Assembly: GCA_033032175.1 (NCBI GenBank)
Contig: CM065322.1
Location: 744,001-808,000 of the forward strand
DNA: 64,000 nucleotides
Origin: Saturnia japonica
Taxonomy: Eukaryota; Arthropoda; Insecta; Lepidoptera; Saturniidae
Direction of reading: 5' to 3'
Under the pieces are notes generated by a model, which was not told the origin of the DNA, ran no database searches, and saw only the letters and a program-made list of their open reading frames with translations. Shown here one piece after another: positions 47,041 to 58,209 of this stretch (position 1 is the stretch's first letter; each line of letters opens with the position of its first letter). Both the position numbers and the translations under genes were made by a program.

Positions 47041-47532
47041 TGTTTGTAATTCCAAAATAACAGTTTTTTACTAAATGCATATGAAAGTATAAACGATGCC
47101 TATAACAAATAGCCCATTTTTTTTATTTTGTCTGTCGTCTGTCTGTTTGTTCCGGGTAATCTCCGAAACGGTTGGACCGATTTTGACGGGACTTTCACTG
47201 ATAGATATCTGATGATATAGGGAGTAACTTAGGCTACTTTTATTTTAGAAAAAGAAGTAGTGTTCCGCACAAATAAAAAAACTGGTCATGGTGAATCAAA
47301 TTGGGCGCTTAAATGGCTTATGCTGAGTCAACCATAAGACATATAGCAAATTAATGTACTACATAATTATAGGCATTAAAAAGACCTACCAAAAAGTCGG
47401 GGAGAGTATACATGTATCTTCTAAGGAATACCCACAATAAGCATTTTTGTCTTTAAAATGGCCGGAAGAGCGGGAGCAAAATTCGCGCGGGCATTCTGTA
47501 GTTCACGTGATCGAAACCACGGGCACAGCTAG
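47041..47532 (+). mobile_element. Lep1-like Helitron, full copy
   Basis: It starts around CTGTTTGTAATTCCAAAATA, contains TTTGTTCCGGGTAATCTCCG, GGTTGGACCGATTTTGACGG and CTGGTCATGGTGAATCAAAT, and ends GAAACCACGGGCACAGCTAG|T at 47532. It is more complete than the tandem-array copies in the GAGCGGGAGCAAAATTCGCG region. Confidence 0.8.
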
Positions 47533-50500
47533 TTATAAAATAAATGTATAATCGCTTGTATGATGTAAAAGAATATGACACAGAAAAAAATAACAAAACA
47601 AAATACCCGATATTCTTTAAAATAATGTTTCTTCGTTTTCACAATGATCAACACGCGTCGTCCTTACCATCGCGCGTTTGTTAGAGGTTTAAGAGATACC
47701 TATTACAGTATTCAAAATACGGAAACATCAGAGGAACCCTAAAGAATTACCTAAAGCTTTCTCTTGTCAACTGCTTATCACAATGAATTTGAAAATCCAT
47801 GTTACTTTCTGTTATTGTTTTATTATTGTATCCTTGCAGATTTTGACAAAATACTTTATACCGGTTGCATTTGGGTTAGTCTCCATCAATCAAAGTTTCG
47901 CGTGCAACCCATATTCACCCACGTCAGACAACATCAACCCACAGAAGATCGCAACCAATTAATATTGTCTTTTAATACTGTGATCTAACGCCTAGCTAAT
48001 GCAAAAAAATGTTTAATACTTTTTTACCTAAAATTTAAGAAGCAAATATTAATTTATTCATAGAGTACCCTCTAATGATAAATTATACTTTTACATGGCG
48101 AATTTTGCAGTAAAAGCTGTCTTTTAATTCAACATTGTAAAACTTTAAAGAATAAACTGATAATAAATAAAAAAATTGGTAACAGAACAAAACGTATGAA
48201 ATACATATATGTATTTCATTTTTTATGACGTTGTTTTGTTACTTAGAAGCTTTTTAATCCCCGTAACAAGTGTTAACGTTACCGTGTTAATTTGAACAAA
48301 TAAGATGTAAAAAATGTCGACATAATTTTAGTAAAATAGGTAATAGAATTCTCTTAGTGTACTTGACTGTACCAGCTTTAGACAGACACACACGTAGGTA
48401 CTGTTTCTATACACGCTTTACGCACACATAGGGCCTATATTGTGTAACGCCGATGGCATTGTGCATAATAAAGCTTGCTTATTGTCCACAAGTGGATCGG
48501 AAATAATGACATGGGCCATGAGTTCTGACATGCCACAAAAACTCTAGAAAGTTCTAATCAAGGGAGCCACCATCATGTTAGAATACTGAAATCATCATAG
48601 GACAGGACACTCTATATTTACTCAATAATGGTAGTAACGATTTGATGCAAGTTAGGAAGCAGAAGAAATCATAAAACAATTTCATACAAAATCTTTATTA
48701 TTAAAAAACAATATTCATAGGAAAACAAAGTCATTTATAAAAATTCAAGTGAACTATAAATTAGTTTATTTACATAACAATTCAAAAGAATGTACCCTCC
48801 AACACTATTATCCAAGTTTCAAGCTACTCGCTCATTTTATACCAATGTTGCCACTTATTGGCTATATCGAGTCAAATTGCAAATTTTTTCAGTATTAAAT
48901 AAATTTGTAAGTAATGTTTTGTTCCTACTTTTTAATAACATCGTACATTTTTAAACCAAAACCACAAAATTCATAAGTAAGCCAAAGCATTCAATTAACA
49001 CCATATTATTTTCGTGACAGAACCGGCACCGTGGGATTTTGAATTTTCAAAAGGTCGTCACTCCCATATGGGGTCTTTAAAGTATTACGTAACGCAATTT
49101 TTGATGATTTTAGAGTCTCCCTTCCCCCCGTGTAACATTTTTCTGTACCCCCACCCTCACAATAAACGTTACGTATCATCCAAGTCAGCATGCCAGCATG
49201 AGAGCTTTTATACGCTAAGAACAGCTGATGATGCAAATCTCCGTTTTGAGGACATTACAGGTTAAACTCACTTTAACAACACTGACTACAGCAATGTGCA
49301 TCTGGGTACACACTAACGAATAGAATCTGTGACAACAAAAACAAAACAATAATGACGTACAAATACAATCGAGGGATTCCTCGTAAAACATAACGGAAAG
49401 GGTTGCGAACTTGTGAAATTTAAATTGAATTTAAATAAAAAAAAAAAAAAAACAATGTTACATAACGTGTTGGTCCGTAACACATCGTAACGTTTTATGC
49501 TAAGTCTCGATTTGTTTATTTTTTCATATGGCAACATTATTACAAAGTTCGAGCTTGGTAATGTTAAATAGTCATCGTTTTTGGAGGTATTTATGTTTTT
49601 CATACAAATCATTATTAATAATTTTAACTTTTATTACATTGTACGCACCAATCACTTTCTTTCCATAACTTGTTAAGTTACATGCAACATTCAATCACCA
49701 TTCTATTGAGGTATAGTATGCGTCTTATACTTTTCAAATACCACCAATAGTTTCGCAGGAGTGCTGCTATCCGATGTACCAAAGTAAACGAAACATTTTG
49801 ACAGTATTCGATAAGTCTCCAATGTATATTTTAGACCCCGAGTACAAACGCATAAACAACAAATGTATATATCTACAATAATTCGAAAAAAAAAAATCAT
49901 ACATCACAAAATGTCATTTGTGCGTAACATATAGGAGGGTAGAGATAAGATAATACGGGTTGAAATAGTTTCACAAAAAATTCACCAAGGGTTTCAAAAT
50001 AGCACGATGTACAAAAAACTATACCCGGAAGTTAAACAGTATAATTATGATCAAACCGGTGCTGTGTCCAAAAACTATAGACTGACGTTAAACGGTTATA
50101 TATGCAATTATGGTTTGAAGTTAACAATACATGACCAAAATGGTGTACTCCTAATCTTTACCCCCCCAACAATCATTATAAATAGTTATTATTATTGAAT
50201 CTACAACACGTATTTAAAATAAACATCCAGATACCATTTAGTAAACATTATTATAGATAGTTATTTCTATGTCTTGAATTAAATTTTTTTTTTTTGTTTT
50301 ATCTTTTCTATTACATCTACAAATTATCAACTCACATACACAATAAGAAAGTGGGCTTCTTTCAGTTCAAATTTAGATATAAAAAACAAAAATTCTTACT
50401 TTAACATATATAGTTAACCTATAATAAGTTAATATAATAAGTTAACCTATAGTTTTGTAACACTGAGAATATCATTTCTATTTTTTACATAAATATATTA

Positions 50501-51184
50501 TAACGTTCTCTCAAAAATTATATCCCTATTTATTTTTAAAATCACACCCCAATGTGTGTACATTACTTATAATTCACTTTGTTCTTTATACTTACACAAT
50601 GTTTAGAAATAATATAAACAAACATATTTTAGGGTAGTATTATAAACTTTTTTTAATTAATATCATAGAGCTCGCTCGATTTAAAATCCTATTCATATAC
50701 GGCAGTGTATTAATAAATAATTTCTCTATAGAGACCACTATAACTTATAAACATGAATTACCATACTTAAATGTATAAATTTCAAAAACAATATTGATTC
50801 AAATGGAAGAGACAGAACGGGAATCTAGTTCAATTTAGTTTAACTCTCAAACGCTTCCTGATGTATTTACACATCAATAAGTATTTTCAAACAATGAATA
50901 AATACAAAGAATTTCAATTAAAATACAGTTTAATAGGAGTTTTAGTAGACAAAACTTAAGCATTTATACTGGCATGCAATATTATATAAAAATCTCAAGA
51001 ATAAGTACATCGAGGGATAAATTCACATTGTTTCATTAGATTACATTGAGATTTTGATCGATAAATCCCAATAATTATAGAAAAAACATTTTTTTTACAA
51101 ATGTTTCACTATACACTATCCAGTATATTTAATGAAAATAAAAATTCATCCATTTGAGGGTTAAGCAATAAACACTACTCCACA
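47533..51184. other. intergenic gene-free stretch
   Basis: Between the HHEX 3' flank and jagunal. AT-rich with poly-A runs (about 49437-49452). At about 49030-49200 there is a C-rich block (CCTTCCCCCCGTGTAAC, ACCCCCACCCTCAC) next to AAGTATTACGTAACGC, which looks like an interspersed DNA repeat but was not assigned. A (C)n-containing block is at 50160. Open frames here (47764-47988, 49006-49265, 49313-49612, 50007-50198) match no family. Confidence 0.5.
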
Positions 51185-51189
51185 ATAAC

Positions 51190-51480
51190 TTGACTGAATT
51201 TTTGGCGGGATCTTGAAGTGACATATTGTGGTTTTTATTTTTAATTCATAATTTGATTGTTGTGCATAAGTGAAAATAATTATAAATATAAAGTGGACAC
51301 TTGCATTTTGATATGTCACAAAAACTCCCTAGACAGTTCTGACAAGAGACAAGAGAAAGATGGTGGTTCTCTTGTCAGAACATCCCACTTTGTACAATTA
51401 TTAGAAAATGTCACGAAGGCTTAAAACTATTGACAATGGCAAGTGCTTTTTGCGGCGCCAAAACAAGAAAAAGAACTTGA
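51190..51480. repeat. MITE-like repeat M, second copy
   Basis: GAATTTTTGGCGGGATCTTG, TGACATATTGTGGTTTTTAT, ACAAAAACTCCCTAGACAGT, GATGGTGGTTCTCTTGTCAG and TTTTTGCGGCGCCAAAAC relate to 45205-45605. CTGACAAGAGAC ... GATGGTGGTTCTCTTGTCAG forms an internal inverted repeat. Confidence 0.5.
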
Positions 51481-51679
51481 CGACTTCACAGAAGAACCAA
51501 ATAAAAATTACATGAAATTTACAAGCTGGATACAATGTCCTGCAATTGCTATAGAACCCCCCTCTAATAGAAAAGTTAAATAAATAAGGAACTAACAGGC
51601 AGTCTAACTTTTATTTATTTATAGTTGAATGTTTAAAACATACCCACATTAAAACAAAATACCTGAATCATTATCTAAT

Positions 51680-51860
51680 CGCCTCAGGCCTCATGGTAGT
51701 ATGCCCTACTATTGAGCCGAGAGGTTGCAAGTTCTATCTCTGGGTGAATAGTATAATTGTCAGTTGTGTGTCTGGGTGTTAAATACCTATATATGTTTAA
51801 TTACCATGATACAAGCTTTGCTTAGTATGGAATATCATGGCTACACAGCTACTCACACAC
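51680..51860 (+). mobile_element. tRNA-like SINE, third type
   Basis: CCTCAGGCCTCATGGTAGTA, TGCCCTACTATTGAGCCGAG and AGGTTGCAAGTTCTATCTCT resemble A- and B-box regions of a tRNA. CTGGGTGTTAAATAC...TTACCATGATACAAGCTTTG, CTTAGTATGGAATATCATGG follows. Only one copy was recognised. Confidence 0.45.
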
Positions 51861-51889
51861 CTGAAATTGTGTCCCCATATTTATTTATT

Positions 51890-51895
51890 AATATA
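51890..51895 (-). terminator. possible jagunal polyadenylation signal
   Basis: AATAAA on the - strand, about 185 bp after the jagunal stop. Other A/T-rich hexamers nearby mean the true site is undecided. Confidence 0.35.
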
Positions 51896-52079
51896 AATGT
51901 TTACATATAATGTTTTAATTTATTATTTTGAAATATTTGAAAGTTGATTTTAAATAATTATAGTCCACTTTTGAATTATGTTATTATAACATTTTCGAAT
52001 ATGCTTCAAACCTAATGGTTTCAGGTAATTCATATCTTCTCATAAGTAGTCCCTGTTAAAGACACTCGTTATTTGGCGT

Positions 52080-52211
52080 TTAATCGCTTTTCCTTAACGC
52101 TCCTCTGGATCGCCAAGCTTTAAGTAAATTGTTTGAGAAATATAGCTGGAAGAAGTGGACCTGTGAAGCGAGGAGTACGAATGCGTACCACAATAACCCA
52201 TATGGATAACC
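52080..52211 (-). CDS. jagn: jagunal exon 4 (last membrane segment, stop)
   Basis: The acceptor is TCATTCCAG. The 44 codons read [43 protein letters not shown] and TAA at 52082-52080. The GYPYG-WYAF-QVH signature is the Jagunal C-terminal helix. The basic tail with Lys and Arg near the C-terminus fits an ER-resident membrane protein. It is too short to stand out as an ORF and was found by following exon 3. Confidence 0.9.
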   Translation of the reverse strand, partial: GYPYGLLWYAFVLLASQVHFFQLYFSNNLLKAWRSRGALRKSD

Positions 52212-55200
52212 CTGGAATGATAAAAAATCTATATAACATAAAAAACATATAGTCTACCATGTACTAGAAAAAGTAACAAGAAAAAACATCCTAAACGGAA
52301 ATGATCTATATAATTAGATATGATCACAATACAAGGGCCATTCTTCTTAACTTTCTTTCTTAGGTATAAATTTATAATCGATATATGTATTTATTTATAA
52401 TACATTTTCCCACATTACCACTGGTTAGCAGTTAGAAAATTCATTATATCATTAAACTCACCAGTGCACAAACGTAAAAGAGTAATAAATTATTCATTAT
52501 GTGCTAATACTACATGCAAAATAGGCTTATAATATAGAGGTCGAGTTGCAGAAACCTAAAATGTAAAAAAACCTAGCCCTTATAAATCTCATACCCTATC
52601 TCGTGTAAGTAGCATAAGCACATGTTTTCCTTTTTCACTCTCCTCTAACAGCTGTTATCTCAGTATACACTATAATTCCTCTTACAATCCGTCCATACCT
52701 TCTTTGGTCTTCCTTTACTCCTATATCCATCCACCTTCATACTTAACACTTTTCTGGTTGTATGAATATACAAATGCCGTTAAATTAGCAATATCCAAGT
52801 GAACTTAATACTGAAGTACCATCAAATATAATCAATTCCCTATCAATCTGGATTAATTGCTTTAACATACTCAAACACACGTAATTATTAAGTAAAAGTT
52901 GTTGATTTCAAATGATAATTATGCTATAGACTCTATGAGGTTCATTAGATTTGTACAAAAAATCTTTTGGTGTGGTTGTTGTAAGTTTTAATCAATAATT
53001 CTCTAAACAAATATGTAGAAAACCTAGTTCAGTTTATAGTGTTCAGAAAAAAATCAAGACACTAACCTGCCACAATTCAATTTCAACTTCAGAACTATCA
53101 TCATATTCCTCATCCGTTGAAAGGTATTTCCAAACATCACCGCAATAATATAAAATGCAGTACAGCAACGGGCATAACCCTAGAGCCGATATACCATACA
53201 TATAGCGTCTCAAGTGACGAATGTTATTTCGTTTGATCGCTGATAATCCGAAAAACGAGAGCAAGAGTGACAGGCACCAGATATACTCCCACCAAAGTGG
53301 CTGCAAAATTATTTAATATTAGGTCCTTACATATGAAATTAGCGTTTTGTATGGTAAAAGTAAAATGAAAAAAATATGATGAAATTATACATTTAATCAA
53401 TCGAAGTATGTACCATTATTATCTATGCACTTTCGCCATTTTAAAGGTAGTTCATTGATTCCATTGCTGAAAAAACCTAAAAACCTTACCTTTTACACCT
53501 ACCAACATTTATCTCTGCATCACCTAATGGTTGATTGGCAGAGAATGCCTTAGGCATTAAGTCCGCCATTGTGTATTTAACGCATAATGTGTAAATAAAT
53601 AATAAATAAATAAAAAATTGTGGGAGCAAGAATCAATAAAATCTTTGAAGGCAGTTTGGACAGTCTCATCGGAATTGAATTTATTTTTCTTGCAAGAAAT
53701 TGTCCAAATTCCGAAAAAGTGGTTATCTGTTGAAGCAACGTCCAGGGAATATGGTGGGTTTCGGAGACATTCTAACGGTCTAGCGTTGTTCTGAGGCAGC
53801 ATTGGGCTTGAGATATTTCCCAGTCACGGTTGTTTAATGGGTAGCTTTTCCATCATGGTTTGCAATTGTTGACAATACAGATCTGTCGTTATCGTCTGGA
53901 CAGTTCTTACGAAGCTGTAATGTATGACACCAGCACTGGTCCACCAAACACTCACCCGTACCTTTTTCTGAGATGACTTTCGCCTGGGTCGTCCACGGGG
54001 TTTGTTTCATAGGTCAAAATTTCCAGAACGAAAACGTTGGAACCAAAAACGTTACCGTGTTTTCTTTTACAGTATCTTTCCCATTCACATCATTAACCCT
54101 TCGAGCTAATTCTGTGATGGAACTTATATTCGTAAATAAGGCGATATTTTAAATTTTCTATTTTGTGAAAAGAATAATGTCAACGAAAAATAAAATGGTG
54201 CGAAAACAAATGAATCACTAAATTCGAAACACAAATACACAAGCCTAAATTTGGAATATATTTCAATTTGGAATTTCTAACCAGACACCAGATATTTGAG
54301 ATCAAAGTGACCAGTTCAACAAAACGCCAATTTCATATGTAAGGACCTAATATTATAATATATTTTACTCTAATTACTTATAAAGAAATAAAAATGTGTG
54401 AATGTCGTGGAGAGCACCTATGACTAGGCAAAGCAAATAGCATACACGCTATGGATAACTATAACTATAACCGTCTATACTATAGAAAGGGTTGTGACAG
54501 AAAAACTCTTACACTGTTTTTCGCCTAGCCCCCATCCGTGAAGTCCATACTGTGTGATAAGGAACTTTGTTCAAAAAAAACTTTATTTTTAGTAAGTGAT
54601 GCCAAAAACCAATTCCTGACAGTCAAGAAAGCCTCACTAGCACTCCGTACAGACAATGACAACCATGGCAATGGCTAGATTGAGGAATATTTACGTCAAT
54701 CATCATTTTATCCCCAACCCACTGTGATAGGTTTACAGGTCTGCATGTCAGTGATGCCTATCATTAGCCCCTAATATCTCAGCAATAACTGTTACTCAAG
54801 CATTTATTTGCTGACATTGTAAAAATTATACTTAACTATAAGTATATCATGAAGCCAATAAAACCGGTTACAGTATAGTAAGAAACTTTTTTTTTTACTA
54901 TTGTAGCCTATGGACACTTTTAATACCATATGTATCACCAATATTGCCAGCCTTGAACCCCCTACCCAAGCAGCTCTAGGTTTAATTTGTTTACTCTAAC
55001 ACAACACTAGGTTTTTGCTAATACAGAATTTCAAAGACACTTCTAAATACAAATATTATCTTGATGTAGATAGAATCAAGCATGATAATAAACTGAACTA
55101 GTTAAAATAATTGACCCTTCATTTACCTGGGGTATCTGCAACTCCTCAATTTCCAGTATAAATATGTCAAGTTTATCCAAGATATCAGCTGAGAGCTTGG

Positions 55201-56663
55201 CGAGCATCAAAAGGAAGAGTATGTGGTGGAAAAATACACAGTATTTAAGTCGGGATTTGTTTCAAGGCACTGAAAATATAAATATACACATACATAAATA
55301 ACAATCAAGTGGTTGTCCATCTATACAATTAATAAAATTGAAGTGTCTGTTTGTAATGTCAAAATAGCAGCTTTTTTAATATATGCATATGAAAGTATAT
55401 ACAATACCTATAACATAACACTCAATTTAAAAATTTTTGTCTGTCTGTCTGTTTGTTCTAGGTAATCTCTGAAACGGTTGCACTGATTTTGACAGGACTT
55501 TCACTGGTAGATAGCTGAATTTATAGGAAGTAACTTACCCTAATTTTATTTTATAAAAAGAATTGGAGTTCCATACAAATTAAAAAAACTGTTCATAGTG
55601 AATCAATATGGGCTCTTAAGTGGCTTACACTGAGTAAAACCTAAGAGATATAGCAAATTACTGTACTAAACAGTTGTAGACATTAAAAAGACCTACAAAA
55701 AAGTCTGGGAGAGTATACTTCTATCTTCTAAGGAACACCCATAATAAGCATTTTTGTCTTTATAATAGCTGGGAGCAGGGGAGCAAGATTCACGCAGGCA
55801 TTCTGTAGTCCACATAACCAAAGCCACAGGCACAGCTAGTTATATAATAAAACTTTATGCTTCAATATTCATTTCTTTCTCAGCATTTAATGGATCCTAA
55901 TGCAGATGAAGCCAATTATCTCCTTTACAAGTCAAGAATATCAATTCCTAAAAAAGTATCCTAAATATGGATTATGAATACAGAAGGTATGCAGAGACAG
56001 AATAAAGTAGTACTCCATCCTTTTTGCCTACCTCTGTAGGGCCACAGAATAATAGTAGCATTACATATACTGAACCCCTAACCTCCTTATTGAAGGCCTG
56101 ATAAAAACTAATAATACCATATAATAACAAGTTTTCGGGCAGATCAACTAGGCATTTTAGCTTGTAACAAGTAACCATCATAGATATAAAACACTTCATT
56201 CATAATAGATCATTTGTTGTTATATTTGAAAACACTCTTCAGCTCTGGTATCACCATTTCAATAGTTGTCCACTTTACTCAATACTTTTACTTTACGAGT
56301 ATTTGGTATATCATAATATAAGAAAAAAATATGAATAGTTGAATCAATATCATATATATATACAAAACATTATCCTAGGTAGTAGCCTCGACCATGAACA
56401 CATTTGAATGATTGGCGCGTAACATAATTCGCTATCGATCGCTTTCAGCTAAAAATAATTTGACGGAACCTGCTTGAAGTCGAATCATCACTAACCTAAA
56501 CATTATACACCGAAATAGAGAGTTCTAGAATCAAATAGACCATTTTATAAAAATAATACATCTAAAAGTCTTACCTAATTTGATACTGTGCTGCGACTTT
56601 TTCACGATGTTCAAAATCAGCCCCGTTCGTCCCAGTCACCATAATACCACCGCGGGAAGCCAT
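52080..56663 (-). CDS. jagn: jagunal, four-pass ER membrane protein (four exons, frame broken in exon 2)
   Basis: Four - strand exons, 56663-56575, 55269-55127, 53300-53067 and 52211-52080, match Jagunal from start ([17 protein letters not shown]) to end ([15 protein letters not shown]), about 198 residues, the usual length. Four hydrophobic segments are visible: [51 protein letters not shown] and [16 protein letters not shown]. The family is known as an endoplasmic-reticulum membrane protein needed for ER reorganisation and vesicle traffic in insect oocytes. All splice sites are GT/AG. Exon 2 holds 143 nt where 142 are needed: an A is added in the run read at 55262-55260, so the literal translation stops a few codons into exon 2. 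Every other exon is intact, which favours a sequencing or consensus error, but a real null allele cannot be excluded. ATG has A at -3 and G at +4. An AATAAA on this strand lies at 51895-51890. Confidence 0.92.
53067..53300 (-). CDS. jagn: jagunal exon 3 (second and third membrane segments)
   Basis: 78 codons, phase 0 at both ends (TTTTGCAG acceptor, CAG|GTTAGT donor). It begins [19 protein letters not shown], continues [40 protein letters not shown], and ends with an acidic loop [18 protein letters not shown]. It holds two hydrophobic helices. The intron upstream of it (53301-55126) contains a small mariner that begins only 19 bp from this acceptor. Confidence 0.92.
53319..54350 (-). mobile_element. 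internally deleted mariner in jagunal intron 2
   Basis: The TIRs TTAGGTCCTTACATATGAAA (53319) and the inverted copy ending 54350 match over about 30 bp with one mismatch, flanked by TA (53317-53318, 54351-54352). The - strand transposase pieces are [58 protein letters not shown], then TDNHFFGIW and AFKDFIDS. The segment between NARP and LECL is deleted compared with the family, the catalytic Asp before NARP is Asn, there is an in-frame stop, and the first part of the gene is missing. Length is 1032 bp. It sits 19 bp from the exon 3 acceptor. Confidence 0.9.
55127..55269 (-). CDS. jagn: jagunal exon 2 (first membrane segment; +1 base frameshift)
   Basis: The acceptor is ATTTTCAG and the donor is CAG|GTAAAT. 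After the shift the frame reads [20 protein letters not shown] and then [22 protein letters not shown], which is unmistakably Jagunal. Before it the expected Ser-Ala-Leu-Asn-Lys-Ser is readable only if one A of the AAA read at 55262-55260 is ignored. No alternative AG or GT nearby would repair the phase. Confidence 0.88.
55343..55839 (+). mobile_element. Lep1-like Helitron in jagunal intron 1
   Basis: It starts about AAGTGTCTGTTTGTAATGTC, contains TGTTTGTTCTAGGTAATCTC, ACTGATTTTGACAGGACTTT and GTTCATAGTGAATCAATATG, and ends GCCACAGGCACAGCTAG|T. It lies antisense to the gene, 74 bp upstream of the exon 2 acceptor. Confidence 0.8.
55725..56110 (+). repeat. source or copy of a segmental duplication (jagunal intron 1)
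   Basis: From the Lep1 3' part through TAAAACTTTATGCTTCAATA, CTAAATATGGATTATGAATA and TCCATCCTTTTTGCCTACCT to GCCTGATAAAAAC this repeats at 58210-58455 and 58690-58817. Divergence is visible but alignment is unambiguous. Confidence 0.8.
56575..56663 (-). CDS. jagn: jagunal exon 1 (start codon)
   Basis: It encodes [20 protein letters not shown] and then EKVAAQYQI, plus two bases (AG) before the donor AG|GTAAGAC. The MASRGG and AAQYQI segments are typical of insect Jagunal. The start context is good (ACAAAATGG). Phase 2 at the donor requires exon 2 to contribute one base first. Confidence 0.88.
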
Positions 56664-57110
56664 TTTGTCACTTAAATCTTGTATAAAACAATAGTAAATA
56701 GAATATAATTAGCTCAGAAATCAATAAAAACACATTATTTAGCTAAAGCAAATGAAAATTTTAAGAATATTCAGTTCATTTTTCTCCAGCTGCCAAAGTT
56801 AGCGTAGACAAAAATTGACGTTTGACATATCATAAAAATGCCAAATAGTGAGCCACAGAGGGTTGCCAAATGACGAATTTCTTTTCTCGTACCAGTGCTA
56901 CCAAATATATCGTACTTTCAACAGAAACATAATCTCGTAAAAGTATAAATTAAAAAAAACTCTTATTGTTCTTAAATTACACTATGTACATTTAATACTA
57001 GCTTGCCTATGGTAAGCATATTTCTTAAGTTTAATAATTCATATTTGAATCATTTTACTTAATTTTTTTTAATAAGATTATAAATTATTTTTTGTACTTA
57101 ATATTAGTAC
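56664..57110. other. jagunal 5' flank
   Basis: About 450 bp upstream of the jagunal start, AT-rich. No second gene, TATA box or clear repeat was recognised. The next element upstream is the miniature LTR retrotransposon at 57111, so the proximal promoter must lie within a few hundred bases. Confidence 0.4.
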
Positions 57111-57392
57111 TGTAGCGACATCTCTCGCCACGACTGACGCATCAACGCATCGACGCAACTACGTAGCGACACATAGCGACACATAGCGACATCTATCGAG
57201 CCACATAAGGCGCATCCTACTATCCAACATCGTGCTAAACAAATTAACTCTATCGTTGAGTATATATACAAGAACCTGACTACAACAGTCGGGGCAGCTG
57301 CCCGCCAGACATAGCACCCGTCTGGCCGGAGGATCCTCCCTTTTCTATGGCGGATGAGAAACTTTACTCTCTGTTCCTCACCTCCGCTAAAG
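57111..57392 (+). repeat. 5' LTR of the miniature retrotransposon
   Basis: 282 bp. A TATA-like GAGTATATATACAAGAACC (about 57257) precedes the probable transcription start. CCGGAGGATCCTCC is a dyad shared with the solo LTR at 16985. It differs from the 3' LTR by scattered substitutions and an extra GACACATAGC unit. Confidence 0.85.
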
Positions 57393-57409
57393 TGGTGACC
57401 CCGACGTGA
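57393..57409 (+). promoter_or_regulatory. primer-binding-site-like sequence
   Basis: TGGTGACCCCGACGTGA begins with the TGG that pairs with a tRNA CCA end, exactly at the LTR/interior junction. The tRNA was not identified. Confidence 0.65.
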
Positions 57410-57856
57410 TACGTCAGCACAACCTTCTTCACAAAGCTACGTCAACATCACTTCCTCAAAGCTTTCGAGCAGCGAGTCAATACAGCCAGAGCCAGCATCC
57501 ACTGCTACTACGGGTATCCTGACCATACGCATGCAGCGGACGCGCATTCCTGGTCAGCCCCACAGCCTTCTCAGCGACCTTGGCACAGCACACTGCACTT
57601 CGGCCGGTCAGCAAGCAGCAGAAAAACGCACTTCTCTCCTGGTCGACGCAGCAGCCAATCACCGCAGATAGTTCCGATTCACCGTGAACTATGCGAGATC
57701 ATCCCGACTCACTGGGGCAATTACTGCACACAGTTTCGACTCACCGTGAACTATGCGGCATCTAGTTCCGACTCACTGGAACACTCCACTGGTCCGGCAA
57801 GCATCACAAATGGACGACTCAACCTGCTATCGACCTCCGGTCTCGGAGGGGAGTGA

Positions 57857-58207
57857 TGTAGCGACATCTCTCGCCACAACTGACGCATCAATGCATCGAC
57901 GCAACTACGTAGCGACACATAGCGACATCTATCGAGCCACATAAGATGCATCTTACTATACTACATCGCGCTATAGAAATTAACTCTATCGTTGAGTATA
58001 TATACAAGAACCCAACTATAACAGTCGGTCAAGTCCGGTGAAGCTGTAAAAGCCGCAGCGGCTCTGTTTTTGGATAGAGCCCCTAAGGCTAACAGTGTAG
58101 TGAGTTAAAAAAAAAAACGCCAGACATAGCACCCGTCTGGCCGGAGGATCCTCCCTTTTCTATGGCGAATGAGAAACTTTACTCTCTGTTCCTCACCTCC
58201 GCTAAAG
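57857..58207 (+). repeat. 3' LTR, interrupted by a LINE tail
   Basis: Preceded by the purine tract GGTCTCGGAGGGGAGTGA. It is colinear with the 5' LTR except that about nine bases (GGCAGCTGC) are replaced by the 89-bp LINE tail at 58029-58117. Confidence 0.85.
58029..58117 (+). mobile_element. extremely truncated LINE insertion (3' tail only)
   Basis: TCAAGTCCGGTGAAGCTGTA ... GAGCCCCTAAGGCTAACAGT ... poly-A matches 16177-16263. Comparison with the 5' LTR fixes both borders and shows a small target deletion rather than a duplication. Confidence 0.85.
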
Positions 58208-58209
58208 AA

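Larger units (their letters stand above)
57111..58207 (+). mobile_element. miniature LTR retrotransposon (TRIM-like), BEL/Pao-like signals
   Basis: Two direct LTRs, 57111-57392 and 57857-58207, both starting TGTAGCGACATCTCTCGCCA, enclose only 464 bp. Directly after the first LTR lies TGGTGACCCCGACGTGA, a primer-binding-site-like sequence as in insect BEL/Pao elements. Directly before the second is a purine tract GGAGGGGAGTGA. No gag or pol frame fits the interior, which is CA/GC-rich. It therefore depends on a partner element for mobility. No matching target duplication was seen (AGTAC left, AACAT right); the right end abuts a truncated Lep1 copy, so a later rearrangement is possible. Confidence 0.85.
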
